A stretch of DNA of 64,000 nucleotides from Porphyromonas crevioricanis (GCF_900167225.1 NZ_FUXH01000001.1:62001-126000), one strand, 5' to 3'; numbered from the stretch's first letter, positions 42,419 to 51,770 are shown. The notes: generated by a model from the letters alone, not told the origin. Made by a program: numbers and translations.

Positions 42419-44779
42419 TCACTCTATGATGCGGCCGATATTCTTGATAGCAGTGTCTTTGCCCAATGTCTGGCATACACGGTGTACATCCATTACACTG
42501 TGTACAAGTAACTTGATCTTACCACTGAAGATGCCGTCTTTGGCTGTCAAATGAATTTCACGCACATTGATTGTGAGTTCTTTCTTAAAAGCCTGAGCAA
42601 TGGCATTAAGGATGCCATTGGAATCTATCCCCTTGATAGAAAGAGTTGCCTCGAAAGTACTCTTGACGTGTTCGCTCCAGCGAGTGGATAGAATACGGTC
42701 TCCATAGCTGCTCTTTAGCCTCATTGCCACAGGGCAGGAACGCTTGTGTACAATCACTTTGTTATCATCGCTGATAAAGCCAAAAGCATCATCTCCCGGG
42801 ATGGGTTTACAGCAAGGTGCGATTTCATAATTTGGTTTAGCCAAGCTGTCGCTCAACACATAGATCTCTTTGGGGTTGAACTTGTGTTCGTGTACCTCCA
42901 GGGGTTGACTAGCTATGGGTTGAGAGGATTTATTTCCCCCGCCCAAGGCAGAACGGAAAAATCGCATAAAGATATTCCCACTTTTCCCATCAGCAGAGAT
43001 GGCCGGTAGTTTTTTGAGAGAATCCGGTAGGGTCACGCTTCCGCTACCTACGGCATAGAAAAATTCCTCTCGAGTGGAAAATCCGAAATATTCCGCCAGC
43101 TTATCCAGATTGGTTATGTTGGAAGAGACTTGGTTGTTCCCGATAAGAGTTTCGACTTTTTCCTGCCCTAAAGCAGCTATATCACGATGCTTTTTTCTCA
43201 GAAAAGCGTCTACTTTGGACTTCGCTTTGGCCGTCGTTACAAAGGCAATCCACTCTTCCGTTGGCTCCTGAGTCTTGCTTGTAAGAATTTCTACTTGGTC
43301 TCCACTACTCAATTTGTAAGACATAGGTACTAACCTGTGATTGGCTTTAGCCCCAATACATTGATGTCCGATATTTGTGTGAATGGCATAGGCAAAGTCG
43401 AGAGCTGTGGCTCCTTGTGGCAATTTCACAATTTCTCCTTTGGGAGTAAAAACCATGATCTCACCTGAAAAGAGGTTGAGCTTGATCGTATCGAGAAAAT
43501 CCATCGCATTGGGGTTCGGATTAACTAGAATTTCCTGGATAGTGCGAAGCCATTTGTCCAACTCCGAATCTTCTTCCACATTGTCTCCTTTGTACTTCCA
43601 ATGAGCGGCAAAGCCTTTCTCTGCTATCTCGTCCATTCTTCGGCTCCGGATTTGTACTTCCACCCATTCGCCATCTGGGCCCATCACTGTGAGGTGTAAT
43701 GCTTGGTATCCATTGCTCTTTGGCTCGGAAACCCAGTCTCTCAAACGCTCCGGTCTACTCTTGTATATATCGGTGATTGCGGAGTAGATCTCCCAACATC
43801 GATTCTTATCCGACTGCTCTGGTGAAGATTCAAAAATGATCCGTACAGCAAAGAGGTCGTATATCTCCTCAAAGCTTACTCCTTTCTTTTGCATCTTCTT
43901 CCATATGGAGAAGATGCTCTTGACACGTGCTTTTATCTCATACTTAATTCCCAAACTGTCCAAAGCAGAGAAAACCGGTGCGGCAAAATGGTCGAAAATT
44001 TCCTGTCGGTGTTCATCTGTATTCTTGATTTTGGCTTTGATACTCTCAAATTCTTCGGGATGCTCATATTGGAAACTCAAGTCTTCCAGCTCACTTTTGA
44101 TAGCAAATAGCCCCAGACGGTGAGCCAATGGAGCGTAGACATACATCGTTTCAGCCGCAATTTTGAGTTGTTTGGCTGGATGCATGGAGGCTAAGGTGCG
44201 CATGTTGTGCAGGCGGTCCGCCATTTTGATGAGGATGACTCGGATGTCATCGTTCATTGTGAGAATGAGTTTGCGGAAGTTCTCTGCCTGAAGAGAGGAG
44301 TTGCTGAATACCTCTCCTGATATTTTTGTCAATCCATCTACGATTTGGGAAACCTTGTCGCCAAACATGTCCCGAATATCCTCAACCGTATATTCGGTGT
44401 CTTCTACGACATCGTGCAACAAGGCACAGCAAATGGAGGTAGAGCCTAATCCAATTTCCTGCGAAACAATCTGAGCGACCGCAATAGGATGCAGGATGTA
44501 TGGCTCCCCCGAACGGCGTTTGGCTCCCTTGTGAGCTTCGTTGGCCAGACGGAAAGCCTTCTCGATCTTATCTACTTTCTGTCTGTGATTGGACTGCAGG
44601 TAGGTCTTGATCAACTCTCCATAAGCCCTCTCCACAATTTCTTCGTCTGTCATCTCGGAGGTCGCAGGAGTCAAGACCCGCACATCCCCCCCGGTTTGTG
44701 ATGTTTGTGCCGAAGAATCCAATATCGGGTCTGAAAGCTCGTTTTCGTTATGATTATTCTTGTCTATCTCTGTTGCCAT
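42419..44779 (-). CDS. Bifunctional (p)ppGpp synthetase/hydrolase, RelA/SpoT family
   Basis: A 786-residue Rel protein. Domains in order are an N-terminal extension of about 55 residues, the HD hydrolase (HPIAVAQI, then LLHDVVEDTEYTVEDI, about 120-137), and the synthetase domain (RVKSIFSIWKKMQKKG and SNGYQALHLTVMGPDGEWVEVQIR, about 285-385). TGS (VFTPKGEIVKLPQGATALDFAYAIH, about 450), a zinc-finger-like CCxP region (CCKPIPGDDAFG) and a C-terminal ACT domain (about 710-786) follow. The catalytic HD residues are intact, so hydrolase activity is expected; synthetase residues also look intact. It controls the stringent response. A TAAATTTG box lies 23 bases upstream of the ATG. Confidence 0.95.
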   Translation of the reverse strand: MATEIDKNNHNENELSDPILDSSAQTSQTGGDVRVLTPATSEMTDEEIVERAYGELIKTYLQSNHRQKVDKIEKAFRLANEAHKGAKRRSGEPYILHPIAVAQIVSQEIGLGSTSICCALLHDVVEDTEYTVEDIRDMFGDKVSQIVDGLTKISGEVFSNSSLQAENFRKLILTMNDDIRVILIKMADRLHNMRTLASMHPAKQLKIAAETMYVYAPLAHRLGLFAIKSELEDLSFQYEHPEEFESIKAKIKNTDEHRQEIFDHFAAPVFSALDSLGIKYEIKARVKSIFSIWKKMQKKGVSFEEIYDLFAVRIIFESSPEQSDKNRCWEIYSAITDIYKSRPERLRDWVSEPKSNGYQALHLTVMGPDGEWVEVQIRSRRMDEIAEKGFAAHWKYKGDNVEEDSELDKWLRTIQEILVNPNPNAMDFLDTIKLNLFSGEIMVFTPKGEIVKLPQGATALDFAYAIHTNIGHQCIGAKANHRLVPMSYKLSSGDQVEILTSKTQEPTEEWIAFVTTAKAKSKVDAFLRKKHRDIAALGQEKVETLIGNNQVSSNITNLDKLAEYFGFSTREEFFYAVGSGSVTLPDSLKKLPAISADGKSGNIFMRFFRSALGGGNKSSQPIASQPLEVHEHKFNPKEIYVLSDSLAKPNYEIAPCCKPIPGDDAFGFISDDNKVIVHKRSCPVAMRLKSSYGDRILSTRWSEHVKSTFEATLSIKGIDSNGILNAIAQAFKKELTINVREIHLTAKDGIFSGKIKLLVHSVMDVHRVCQTLGKDTAIKNIGRIIE

Positions 44780-44801
44780 TTGTCTATACTTTATCTACCA
44801 A

Positions 44802-44809
44802 CAAATTTA
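44802..44809 (-). promoter_or_regulatory. -7 box for the relA/spoT gene
   Basis: TAAATTTG on the minus strand, 23 bases before the ATG at 44779, fits TAnnTTTG. The remaining sequence to 45044 shows nothing else I can support. Confidence 0.45.
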
Positions 44810-45044
44810 GCAATAAAAGAGGTTTCTATTACTTCCTTTTGCCAAAGTAAGACTGTCGATTCTTCTCTTTGCAAAGGGGGGATTTCTCTAACTCCTGGCA
44901 AAGAGCTAGTGCGAATTTTCTTGTACTCTCTTGGAATGCTTTTCTGCATTTGTATGAAAAAATACTGTTTACCCATGTTTCTGACGAAAGCTATATCTCG
45001 CAAAAACAATCTCTCTGTTAAGGATATTTCTGGTAGATCTCTCG

Positions 45045-45052
45045 TACATTTG
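45045..45052 (+). promoter_or_regulatory. -7 box for lrgA
   Basis: TACATTTG, 33 bases before the lrgA ATG, fits TAnnTTTG. No clear -33 TTG is visible at the expected distance. Confidence 0.5.
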
Positions 45053-45084
45053 CGACTCATGTTTCTAAATAGCGTATTTGTCGT

Positions 45085-45444
45085 ATGAAATACTTGATAC
45101 AGATATTTTACATACTTCTTTTCTATGCTTTGGGAGAGGGAGTGAGCCTATTGATAGGACAGTTTGTCCCCGGAAGCGTGTTGGGTATGATGCTGCTATT
45201 CTTGGCTCTTCGAATGAGAATTATCAGACCTCCCAAAGTTGATGCCACTTCTAATTTCCTCACCGAGAATATGGGGATCTTTTTTGTCCCGGCCGGAGTT
45301 GGACTTATTACACAAATCGACCTATTGAAGCAGTATTGGGCTGCTATCGTGATCTCTATGATTGTAAGTACAGCAGTTGTCCTCTGGGTGGTTGCTTTTT
45401 CTCAACAGCGAATGGAAAACCATTCTGCGAAACGACACAAATGA
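45085..45444 (+). CDS. lrgA: CidA/LrgA-family membrane protein
   Basis: A 119-residue protein with four hydrophobic helices and the CidA/LrgA signature: FVPGSVLGMMLLFLAL (about residues 27-42), NFLTENMGIFFVPAGVGLI (about 57-75). The family is described as holin-like in Staphylococcus, and LrgAB homologues elsewhere move pyruvate or glycolate; which applies here is unknown. lrgB starts 9 bases after the stop, so the two form an operon. This gene starts a plus-strand island within a mostly minus-strand region. Confidence 0.9.
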   Translation: MKYLIQIFYILLFYALGEGVSLLIGQFVPGSVLGMMLLFLALRMRIIRPPKVDATSNFLTENMGIFFVPAGVGLITQIDLLKQYWAAIVISMIVSTAVVLWVVAFSQQRMENHSAKRHK

Positions 45445-45452
45445 CTTAAAAT

Positions 45453-46157
45453 ATGTTACAGACAATCCTTTCCAATCCTCTATATTGTTTACCTCTGACA
45501 ATCGGGATCTATCTTTCGAGCAAGAAAATCTATGCTAAGTGGCACATAGGTCTGTTGCATCCTTTAGCTGTGACAATTGCAAGTATCATAGGTCTGTTGC
45601 TTGTGTCAGGGGTAGATTATCAGTCTTATCAGAAGGGAAGTCAAATGATCAGTTTCTTGCTCGGCCCTTCTGTAGTGGCACTCGGCTATGTGCTGTACGA
45701 GCAGTCTTCCCACCTCAAGGGGCGTGTTCTCTCTATTCTTAGTTCTGTTTTTATGGGGGCCGTTGCCGGTTTGATAAGTGTGGTCTCATTGGCCTACCTC
45801 TTTGGAGCCAATGATGTAATTGCGGCTTCAATGCAACCCCGTTCGGTCACAACTCCTATTGCCATTGCACTGTCGGAGCAATCCGGTGGTATCCCTGCCC
45901 TGACTGCTGTGGTTGTCGTTGTAGCCGGGATCGTTGGAGGGTTGGTCGGGCCACCCCTTTTTCGCCTTTCGGGTATAGAGAGTAGTATCGCCAAGGGTTT
46001 GGCTTTGGGGGCTTCGGCTCATGGTGTGGGTACCTCGGTGGCTATCCAACTGGGGGCAATAGAGGGAGCTTTGTCCGGGTTGGCGATCGGAATCATGGGG
46101 GTATTTACCTCTATCCTTATTCCTTTGGTAAATCTTGTGATAGATCTGTTCCGATGA
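45453..46157 (+). CDS. lrgB: LrgB/CidB-family membrane protein
   Basis: A 234-residue polytopic protein of the LrgB family. Conserved segments include SFLLGPSVVALGYVLYEQ (about 67-84), PRSVTTPIAIALSEQSGGIPALTAVVVV (about 128-155), and ASAHGVGTSVAIQLGAIEGALSGLAIG (about 188-214). It works with LrgA, possibly as a small organic acid carrier or murein-hydrolase regulator. It follows lrgA by 9 bases. No terminator is obvious after it. Confidence 0.92.
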   Translation: MLQTILSNPLYCLPLTIGIYLSSKKIYAKWHIGLLHPLAVTIASIIGLLLVSGVDYQSYQKGSQMISFLLGPSVVALGYVLYEQSSHLKGRVLSILSSVFMGAVAGLISVVSLAYLFGANDVIAASMQPRSVTTPIAIALSEQSGGIPALTAVVVVVAGIVGGLVGPPLFRLSGIESSIAKGLALGASAHGVGTSVAIQLGAIEGALSGLAIGIMGVFTSILIPLVNLVIDLFR

Positions 46158-46242
46158 AAGAGAGGCGTTATTTCGTTTGATGTAGGAGTACCTGCCATAT
46201 TCAAAAAGAGATAAATGCTTTCCCTTTATCCACTCTTTCTCG

Positions 46243-46277
46243 TTGAAATGGATAGTGAAAACATCTGTCTACCTTTG
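46243..46277 (+). promoter_or_regulatory. Promoter of fmt
   Basis: TACCTTTG (46270-46277) is a perfect -7 box, 42 bases before the fmt ATG. TTG at 46243-46245 lies 24 bases upstream of it, slightly long for a -33 element. Confidence 0.5.
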
Positions 46278-46319
46278 TCCCCCGATAAGTTTTTAGCAGA
46301 AGAACCGTAAGCAAATTAG

Positions 46320-47270
46320 ATGTTGCCGAGTCGTATCGTATATATGGGAACTGCAGATTTTGCAGTCGAACCTCTTAAGGCTTTGATCGAAGCAGAATTG
46401 AATGTCGTGGCTGTAGTCACTATGCCGGACAAACCAATGGGAAGAGGACACAAAGTGAAGTGTTCCACAGTTAAGCTATGTGCTCTGGAGCATGGAATCG
46501 AAGTGTTGCAACCGGAAAAGCTGAGTGATCTGGCCTTTGTAGATCGTTTGAAGCAGTTAAAGCCCGATCTGGGTGTTGTGGTTGCATTCCGTATGTTACC
46601 AAGGGAGGTGTGGAGCCTTCCGCCTTTAGGGACTGTCAATCTGCATAGTTCGTTACTTCCACAGTATAGAGGAGCTGCACCGATCAATCATGCTGTAATA
46701 AATGGCGAATCACTCACTGGGGTGAGTACTTTTTTGCTCAAACATGAGATTGATATGGGAGATGTGCTGGACCAGGCGAAGACAATTATAGGGCCGAATG
46801 AGACAGCCGGGGAGTTGCATGACAAATTGACCCTTTTGGGTGCAGATTTATTGCTCAAGAGTGTCAGAGATTTGCTCTCGGGGAATAGTAAACCGATCAG
46901 TCAGAAGAGCCTCGAAACCGGAGAGTTGCGTTCCGCTCCGAAAATATTCAAGCCCGATTGCGAAGTAAATTGGGGGTGGACAGCAGTGCGTTTGCACAAC
47001 TTTGTACGTGGTCTAGCTCCATTGCCTACTGCATGGAGTGAGCTTTCCATAGAGAATCATCCGGCACAGACTTACAAGATATATGAACTTGATCCCTGGG
47101 CTGAACCGCCTTCCGGGATCCCTTCTCGTTTGAGACCCGGTACGTGCTATGTGCATCAGGGAAAGGAGCTTTGGGTGGGTTGTGCAGACAGAGCGGTGCG
47201 AGTGACACGCTTGCAGCCTCCCGGCAAGAGGCCAATGACAGACCGAGATTTGCTGAATGGTCTTAGATAG
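46320..47270 (+). CDS. fmt: Methionyl-tRNA formyltransferase
   Basis: A 316-residue enzyme that formylates initiator Met-tRNA using 10-formyl-tetrahydrofolate. It has the N-terminal formyltransferase fold (RIVYMGTADFAVEPLKAL), the substrate loop KPMGRGHKV (about 40), the HSSLLPQYRGAAPINHAV motif (about 109-126, catalytic Asn/His region), HEIDMGDVL (about 145), and a C-terminal OB-like domain. Length is typical. def, which removes the formyl group, is elsewhere in the window near 62 kb. mnmH starts 14 bases after the stop. Confidence 0.95.
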   Translation: MLPSRIVYMGTADFAVEPLKALIEAELNVVAVVTMPDKPMGRGHKVKCSTVKLCALEHGIEVLQPEKLSDLAFVDRLKQLKPDLGVVVAFRMLPREVWSLPPLGTVNLHSSLLPQYRGAAPINHAVINGESLTGVSTFLLKHEIDMGDVLDQAKTIIGPNETAGELHDKLTLLGADLLLKSVRDLLSGNSKPISQKSLETGELRSAPKIFKPDCEVNWGWTAVRLHNFVRGLAPLPTAWSELSIENHPAQTYKIYELDPWAEPPSGIPSRLRPGTCYVHQGKELWVGCADRAVRVTRLQPPGKRPMTDRDLLNGLR

Positions 47271-47284
47271 TTCCCCCTCCACTT

Positions 47285-48307
47285 ATGAATGCTATATACC
47301 CTCCGTTTAGCGATAAGATCTGGCTGGATGTTCGTTCTCCCGAGGAGTACGAAAAGGGGCATATTCCCGGAGCTAAAAACTTGCCACTCTTTAGTAATGA
47401 GGAGCGAGCAGAGGTCGGGACGGTCTATGTGCAGCAAGGTCGAGAGGAGGCTATTAGCTTAGGGTTGAAATTAATCGCCCCCAAACTCTCCCTCTTTGAC
47501 TCTCAAGTATTAGAGCTTTCCGGAGGGAAACGAACACAGCCATTGATGCTCTACTGTGCCAGAGGAGGGATGCGAAGTGCTTCCCTGTCTTGGCTTTTGC
47601 AGCTCTATGGTTATGATGTGACTGTATATCCTGGTGGATATAGAGCTTTTAGGCAGCAGCTTCCTTCTCTGCTGGATAAAGCCGAACGTATTGTTCTATT
47701 GCATGGAGCTACCGGAGTCGGGAAGACTCTTTTGTTGCAAGCTCTTGCCGAAAGACAAGTACAAGTCATAGATTTGGAAGGACTTGCCCGGCACAAAGGA
47801 TCAGCCTTCGGTTATTTGCCAAATACCTCCCAGCCCTCTAACGAGATGATGGCCAATTTTATCTTGCTGCAACTATTGCAGATGGATCTTTCTCGGCCGA
47901 TTTTTTTGGAGAGTGAGAGCAAGAAGGTCGGATCTGTAGATATCCCGGATGCTTTGTTTGAAAGAATGAAACGAGCTGACTATATCACAATAGAAGCACC
48001 CATAGAGAAACGAATAGAACGTATTGTGGCAGACTACGCAACTTTGCCTTTTGAGATGTTGGTCAGTGCTTTTGAAAAAATATCCAGACGTCTCGGTTCC
48101 GTACAAACCGATGCTGCAATTTGTGCGGTGCGAGAGAAAGATTATCCCAAGGCCATTTCTATTGCTTTGCATTACTACGACAAAGCTTATCAATCCTCCT
48201 CTGGTAAATTGTTCAGCGGAAAAGAGCTGGCACGCCTCTATTTTGATCATGAGAAGAACATCTCTGAACTGCTCCAACAGCTGGAGCGAATTGTATCCTC
48301 AAAATAA
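47285..48307 (+). CDS. mnmH: tRNA 2-selenouridine synthase MnmH (SelU)
   Basis: A 340-residue protein with an N-terminal rhodanese domain (LDVRSPEEYEKGHIPGAKNLPLF, about 13-35) whose active Cys is in YCARGGMRS (about 91). A C-terminal P-loop domain with GATGVGKT (about 141) follows. MnmH replaces sulfur with selenium, or geranylates, the wobble uridine of certain tRNAs. Selenophosphate synthase (selD) is not in the window. The gene sits 14 bases after fmt, so an operon with a translation theme is likely. It converges on menE. Confidence 0.93.
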   Translation: MNAIYPPFSDKIWLDVRSPEEYEKGHIPGAKNLPLFSNEERAEVGTVYVQQGREEAISLGLKLIAPKLSLFDSQVLELSGGKRTQPLMLYCARGGMRSASLSWLLQLYGYDVTVYPGGYRAFRQQLPSLLDKAERIVLLHGATGVGKTLLLQALAERQVQVIDLEGLARHKGSAFGYLPNTSQPSNEMMANFILLQLLQMDLSRPIFLESESKKVGSVDIPDALFERMKRADYITIEAPIEKRIERIVADYATLPFEMLVSAFEKISRRLGSVQTDAAICAVREKDYPKAISIALHYYDKAYQSSSGKLFSGKELARLYFDHEKNISELLQQLERIVSSK

Positions 48308-48379
48308 ACTGCATTGTAATCTATCTTCGCACGATCTCTCTTGTCAAGAGATTCTCTCTTGGTGGTTCCCCCTCCTTCT

Positions 48380-49381
48380 TTATTTTTTGCATTGTTCCTT
48401 GTACCAATTTTCGGCCAAAGCCGAAGCTCGGGTTCGGTCTATTTTGCCATTGGATAACAACGGTACTTCGGAGCGAATAATCAATTTGGGAATGTAGTAT
48501 GGATTGATTGGCCGAAGCCACTCATCCAATAATTGAGGATCCCAGTCGGATGGGGAGAGTAGGGCTACACATTGCCCCAGAGAAGGGTGGGGAGCCGGAC
48601 AGATACAAAAAGCATGAGAGCTATGTTGTGATAAGAGGTCTTCAATCGCTTCTATTTGTAGCTTCACTCCTCCGCTATTGATTGTATTGTCTACTCGCCC
48701 TTTGATGCAAAAGCCCTTGTCCGGGAATTGCTCTATCAAATCATTGCTATGTATTGTTTGTCCCCATGGTAAGTCTATTATGGCTCTGCAATCGGAGTCT
48801 TGCCTTACGTGATAGCCGGGCAGGGTGTAAAAACGTTCTGAAGCATCTACTCCCGAAAGTTTGCGAATAGCAACATGAGAGAGAGTTTCGGTCATGCCAT
48901 AGGATAGGTAGATTTTATTTGGTGCTGTCTGGAGCCGAGCTAATAGATTTTCTGGTACGGGTGCTCCTCCGAGAAGTACCTGTTTGCATTGGAGTAGCCT
49001 TTCCCAATCTTCGCTTGAGCGAGCGATGTGGCTGAGTTGGTGGGGTGTCAGTGAGACAAAGTCAATGCCTTCGCTTGGTGGTAAATCACAAAAAGGATTT
49101 GTCTGAGGGCGGGTGCACAAAAGCCGGGCTTTTGCAACGATGCTGCGCAACACAAGCATACGAGCTGCGATGGTATGCATGGGCAAACAGAGCCAGACTG
49201 TATCCTGTGGTTGAATATTAAAGTAGCGTACGGAGATGGCTGCACTTTGCAGCATATTCCTCTTGTCGATATGTATGAGAGAAGGGGAGCCGGTGCTGCC
49301 ACTGGTATAGGTTGGTAAGTCCTGGCTTGGAGAAAACCATAGCGACAGAAAGTCTTCCAAGTCTTGCTCTATAGAGGTCAT
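48380..49381 (-). CDS. menE: o-Succinylbenzoate-CoA ligase-like AMP-binding protein
   Basis: A 333-residue, short member of the acyl-CoA synthetase family. The ATP loop is TYTSGSTGSPSLIHI (about residues 24-38), the A5 region is YLSYGMTETLSHVA (about 160), the A7/A8 region is GFCIKGRVDNTINSGGVKLQIEAIE (about 225-250), and the catalytic Lys is in LSNGKIDRTR (about 318). The missing N-terminal segment compared with 450-residue MenE is usual for Bacteroidota MenE. It would activate o-succinylbenzoate for menaquinone synthesis; without men neighbours the specific call is inference. Confidence 0.78.
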   Translation of the reverse strand: MTSIEQDLEDFLSLWFSPSQDLPTYTSGSTGSPSLIHIDKRNMLQSAAISVRYFNIQPQDTVWLCLPMHTIAARMLVLRSIVAKARLLCTRPQTNPFCDLPPSEGIDFVSLTPHQLSHIARSSEDWERLLQCKQVLLGGAPVPENLLARLQTAPNKIYLSYGMTETLSHVAIRKLSGVDASERFYTLPGYHVRQDSDCRAIIDLPWGQTIHSNDLIEQFPDKGFCIKGRVDNTINSGGVKLQIEAIEDLLSQHSSHAFCICPAPHPSLGQCVALLSPSDWDPQLLDEWLRPINPYYIPKLIIRSEVPLLSNGKIDRTRASALAENWYKEQCKK

Positions 49382-49696
49382 ATGGGGATATTCCTTTTTT
49401 GATCAGACATAGGATGAATTCTTTTCGTCTCTCCGAAGGTAGCAAAAACGGTCAGAAGTCAATTGTTCTTGGCATAGAGGTTTGCTCTCTTTTTCCTTGC
49501 TAAAGGAACCCTCTGTGCAATACGGTGGTTGATGTATTGTTCGTCGAGACTTGGAGCATATTCCCTATGCTTTTGTCATTACTGTACCCTGTGAGTCTCA
49601 TCCTCCAAGACTGCCAAAACAGCCTTGCGGAGAACTTGTGCAATGCTCTATAAGGGTCTGAAAACTTTTGAGGTAGGAGACCCTATAGACCGTATA
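49382..49696. other. Gene-free stretch between menE and the tRNA cluster
   Basis: No convincing ORF, RNA or repeat is visible. The menE promoter should lie near 49382-49460 on the minus strand, where GGTAGCAAAAACG occurs, but no clean TAnnTTTG is present. Confidence 0.5.
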
Positions 49697-49731
49697 TAAA
49701 AAAACTCTTCCACTGCATAAGTGAAAGAGTT
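49697..49731 (-). terminator. Terminator of the four-tRNA cluster
   Basis: AACTCTTcCACT (49703-49714) and AGTGaAAGAGTT (49720-49731) form a long stem with a 5-base loop. On the minus strand it is followed by seven T residues, directly after tRNA-Gly(GCC). Confidence 0.85.
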
Positions 49732-49743
49732 AAAGTCTAACAG

Positions 49744-49816
49744 AGCGGAAAACGGGATTCGAACCCGCGACCCCAACCTTGGCAAGGTTGTGCTCTACCA
49801 ACTGAGCTATTTCCGC
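49744..49816 (-). tRNA. tRNA-Gly (GCC)
   Basis: A 73-base tRNA with acceptor GCGGAAA/TTTCCGC, anticodon loop TTGCCAA (anticodon GCC) and T-arm CGGGTTCGAATCCCG. Last gene of the four-tRNA minus-strand cluster. No CCA is encoded. Confidence 0.95.
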
Positions 49817-49846
49817 CTGGATTTTCTTGGGGACTCCGGTCTTGAG

Positions 49847-49932
49847 TACCCGGAGCGGGACTTGAACCCGCACAGCCAAAAGATGGCCAAAGGAGTTTAA
49901 GTCCTTCGTGTCTACCATTCCACCATCCGGGC
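49847..49932 (-). tRNA. tRNA-Leu (TAA)
   Basis: An 86-base tRNA with acceptor GCCCGGA/TCCGGGT, a long variable arm (TGGCCATCTTTTGGCT) and anticodon TAA in the loop CTTAAAC. T-arm GGGTTCAAGTCCC is normal. Confidence 0.94.
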
Positions 49933-49967
49933 ATCCTCTTGTCGAAGGTCTGATCGTATCACGAGAG

Positions 49968-50040
49968 AGCGGAAGACGGGGCTCAAACCCGCGACCCTCA
50001 GCTTGGAAGGCTGATGCTCTATCAACTGAGCTACTTCCGC
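49968..50040 (-). tRNA. tRNA-Gly (TCC)
   Basis: A 73-base tRNA with acceptor GCGGAAG/CTTCCGC, anticodon loop CTTCCAA (anticodon TCC) and T-arm CGGGTTTGAGCCCCG. Confidence 0.94.
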
Positions 50041-50097
50041 AAAGACCGTAGTACCGCCGTACTACCAAAGTCTGTATTTGCACTGTAGGAAAGTGAG

Positions 50098-50180
50098 TGG
50101 GCAGTGATGGATTCGAACCACCGAAGGCGTAAGCCAGCTGAGTTACAGTCAGCCCCATTTGGCCACTCTGGTAACTGCCC
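50098..50180 (-). tRNA. tRNA-Tyr (GTA)
   Basis: An 83-base tRNA with acceptor GGGCAGT/ACTGCCC, anticodon GTA in ACTGTAACT, a long variable arm as expected for bacterial Tyr, and T-arm GGTTCGAATCC. It is the first gene of the four-tRNA cluster. Confidence 0.94.
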
Positions 50181-50198
50181 TTTTCCCTAAAGGCGATG

Positions 50199-50228
50199 CA
50201 AAGATATTACTATTTCTCGTAATAGCAA
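50199..50228 (-). promoter_or_regulatory. Promoter of the four-tRNA cluster, inside the ribH 3' end
   Basis: On the minus strand TTG (50228-50226), a 19-base spacer and TATCTTTG (50206-50199) match the Bacteroidota promoter. The -33 element lies inside the last codons of ribH and the -7 box begins 3 bases after its stop. The -7 box ends 18 bases before tRNA-Tyr. Confidence 0.7.
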
Positions 50229-50719
50229 TAGGGAGCACACATTTTTAGTGCAGTAATAGCAGCTTCAGCTCCCTTATTTCCCAATTTTCCTCCGGCTCTC
50301 TCCTCGGCTTGCTCCATTGTATTGGTGGTCAATACCCCGAAGATGACAGGGATTGGGCGACAAATTTGTTTGTCTGTCAAGCTGTTGAGAGAAGAAAGGC
50401 CTTGAGTTACCCCCTGGCAGATATAGTCAAAGTGTGGCGTATCGCCCCGCACTACACAGCCTATGGCAATAACGGCATCGGCAGAACCTTCTCTCACGAT
50501 TTTTGCACAGCCATATGTCAGCTCGAAAGTCCCCGGGACTTGTGTGACGGATATTTCTTTCACTCCTTGTTCTTGCAGGGTTTCTACAGCTCCGTCCAAG
50601 AGAGCTTTTGTTATCCTGCTATTCCATTCGGCCACCACAATCGCTATCTTGCGCAGGTGGGCGTCCTGTATGGGGCTTTGTAGGAGTTCGTCGCTTTGTA
50701 TATGAGCCAGTGTTGCCAT
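50210..50719 (-). CDS. ribH: 6,7-Dimethyl-8-ribityllumazine synthase
   Basis: A 169-residue enzyme of the penultimate riboflavin step. It condenses 5-amino-6-ribitylaminouracil with dihydroxybutanone phosphate. Motifs include [17 protein letters not shown] (about residues 29-45), VPGTFEL (about 60), [20 protein letters not shown] (about 81-100, with the catalytic His), and [11 protein letters not shown] (about 124). It starts 2 bases after the stop of the upstream TPR gene, so the two are coupled. The tRNA cluster promoter overlaps its end. Confidence 0.95.
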   Translation of the reverse strand: MATLAHIQSDELLQSPIQDAHLRKIAIVVAEWNSRITKALLDGAVETLQEQGVKEISVTQVPGTFELTYGCAKIVREGSADAVIAIGCVVRGDTPHFDYICQGVTQGLSSLNSLTDKQICRPIPVIFGVLTTNTMEQAEERAGGKLGNKGAEAAITALKMCAPYCYYEK

Positions 50720-50721
50720 TT

Positions 50722-51399
50722 TTATTTTTTCAGCGATTCTACCCGTATGATGTCAGCAGCTACAGTATTGGCTTCCGGTGCCATGTAGTATTTTTCCTTG
50801 ATTGTCTGATAGGTCTTGAGCGCATTGTCGTAATCTTTCAAACTTTCGTATACACGGCCGGCTTTGAGTAGGCAGAGAGGAGAGATAGCTTCGTTTGAGG
50901 CATCTTTGGCTGCTTTTTCAAAGCTTTTAATCGCTTCTTGTGGCTTATCTAATTGTACATAGCAGTCCCCTTTGAGCCGTTCGATAGAGGGAGAAACTAT
51001 TTTTTCAGAAGCAGAGAACTTTTTCAGCTCTTGCAAGGCTTCTTCGTATTTGCCCATGTCGTAGTAGATAATTCCTATGTAAGCATGGCTTAGATTTCCC
51101 GAAGGAGTGGATGAATACTTTTTGGCAATTTCGAGCAAACCTAAGTTGTTGGTCGATCCATTCAGGGCCAAAGAATCTCTTTCTTCCATGAATGCACTTT
51201 CTGCCATGTAAAGCTCTGTCGCAGCTTTCTCTGCCTTAGGCTTTTTTACGAATTGCAGATAGGCAAATACACCAGCCACAATGGCAATCAGAGCCAATAC
51301 CACAACGAGGATCTTAGAAATGTTTTTTTCTACATAACGCTCGGATTTCGATGCGATCTCCTCGATCACTTTGTCGTTTGGAAGTTCTTTTTTAGACAT
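50722..51399 (-). CDS. Membrane-anchored TPR protein (YfgM-like)
   Basis: A 225-residue protein with a charged N-terminus, one membrane helix (about residues 28-48, [24 protein letters not shown]) and about four tetratricopeptide repeats, e.g. [23 protein letters not shown] and [12 protein letters not shown]. It resembles the YfgM/ancillary translocon-associated group in layout. Function is unknown. A well-formed promoter (TTG-N18-TATCTTTG) lies just upstream, and ribH follows after 2 bases. Confidence 0.8.
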   Translation of the reverse strand: MSKKELPNDKVIEEIASKSERYVEKNISKILVVVLALIAIVAGVFAYLQFVKKPKAEKAATELYMAESAFMEERDSLALNGSTNNLGLLEIAKKYSSTPSGNLSHAYIGIIYYDMGKYEEALQELKKFSASEKIVSPSIERLKGDCYVQLDKPQEAIKSFEKAAKDASNEAISPLCLLKAGRVYESLKDYDNALKTYQTIKEKYYMAPEANTVAADIIRVESLKK

Positions 51400-51446
51400 A
51401 GCTATGTTTAATTCTTAAGATGTTTTCTTGCTTTTGAGAAACGAAG

Positions 51447-51475
51447 CAAAGATAGTACAATTGCAGCAATAACAA
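51447..51475 (-). promoter_or_regulatory. Promoter of the TPR-ribH operon
   Basis: On the minus strand TTG (51475-51473), 18 bases and TATCTTTG (51454-51447) fit the Bacteroidota promoter, ending 48 bases before the TPR gene ATG. Confidence 0.65.
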
Positions 51476-51770
51476 TAACTATTTCAGGCCTGAAAGGAAC
51501 ATTGATAAAGTGAGCAACAGGCATACTAAGTTGCATGGCCAAAGCCGGAGAAGATGGGGAACAATCTTCGAGGTAGTACTCTTGAAATAGAGTCCTGTTT
51601 CTTCCCGTCAAATCTGGCATGATTTGTAAACTTTTGCTCGGGGTAAAATCCGGAAAATAGGGGGAAAAGGGCTTGCCGTAGGCGGACAAATCCAATCCTC
51701 TTTTATCGGCTTTTTAATGCCTCCCCAGAATGCCTATGAATAGGGCGTTCTGAGAGGGTCGAATTTCTCT

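Noticed and set aside
48333-48352. Small inverted repeat between mnmH and menE as a terminator
   Set aside because: The perfect arms (TCTCTTG/CAAGAGA) leave only a 1-base centre and no T-run follows, so it is not a convincing terminator.
49730-50158. 142-codon minus-strand ORF across the tRNA cluster
   Set aside because: It is translation through four tRNA genes.
51408-51695. 95-codon minus-strand ORF upstream of the TPR gene
   Set aside because: It overlaps the well-formed promoter of the TPR gene (51447-51475), has no family match I recognise, and its composition is not gene-like.
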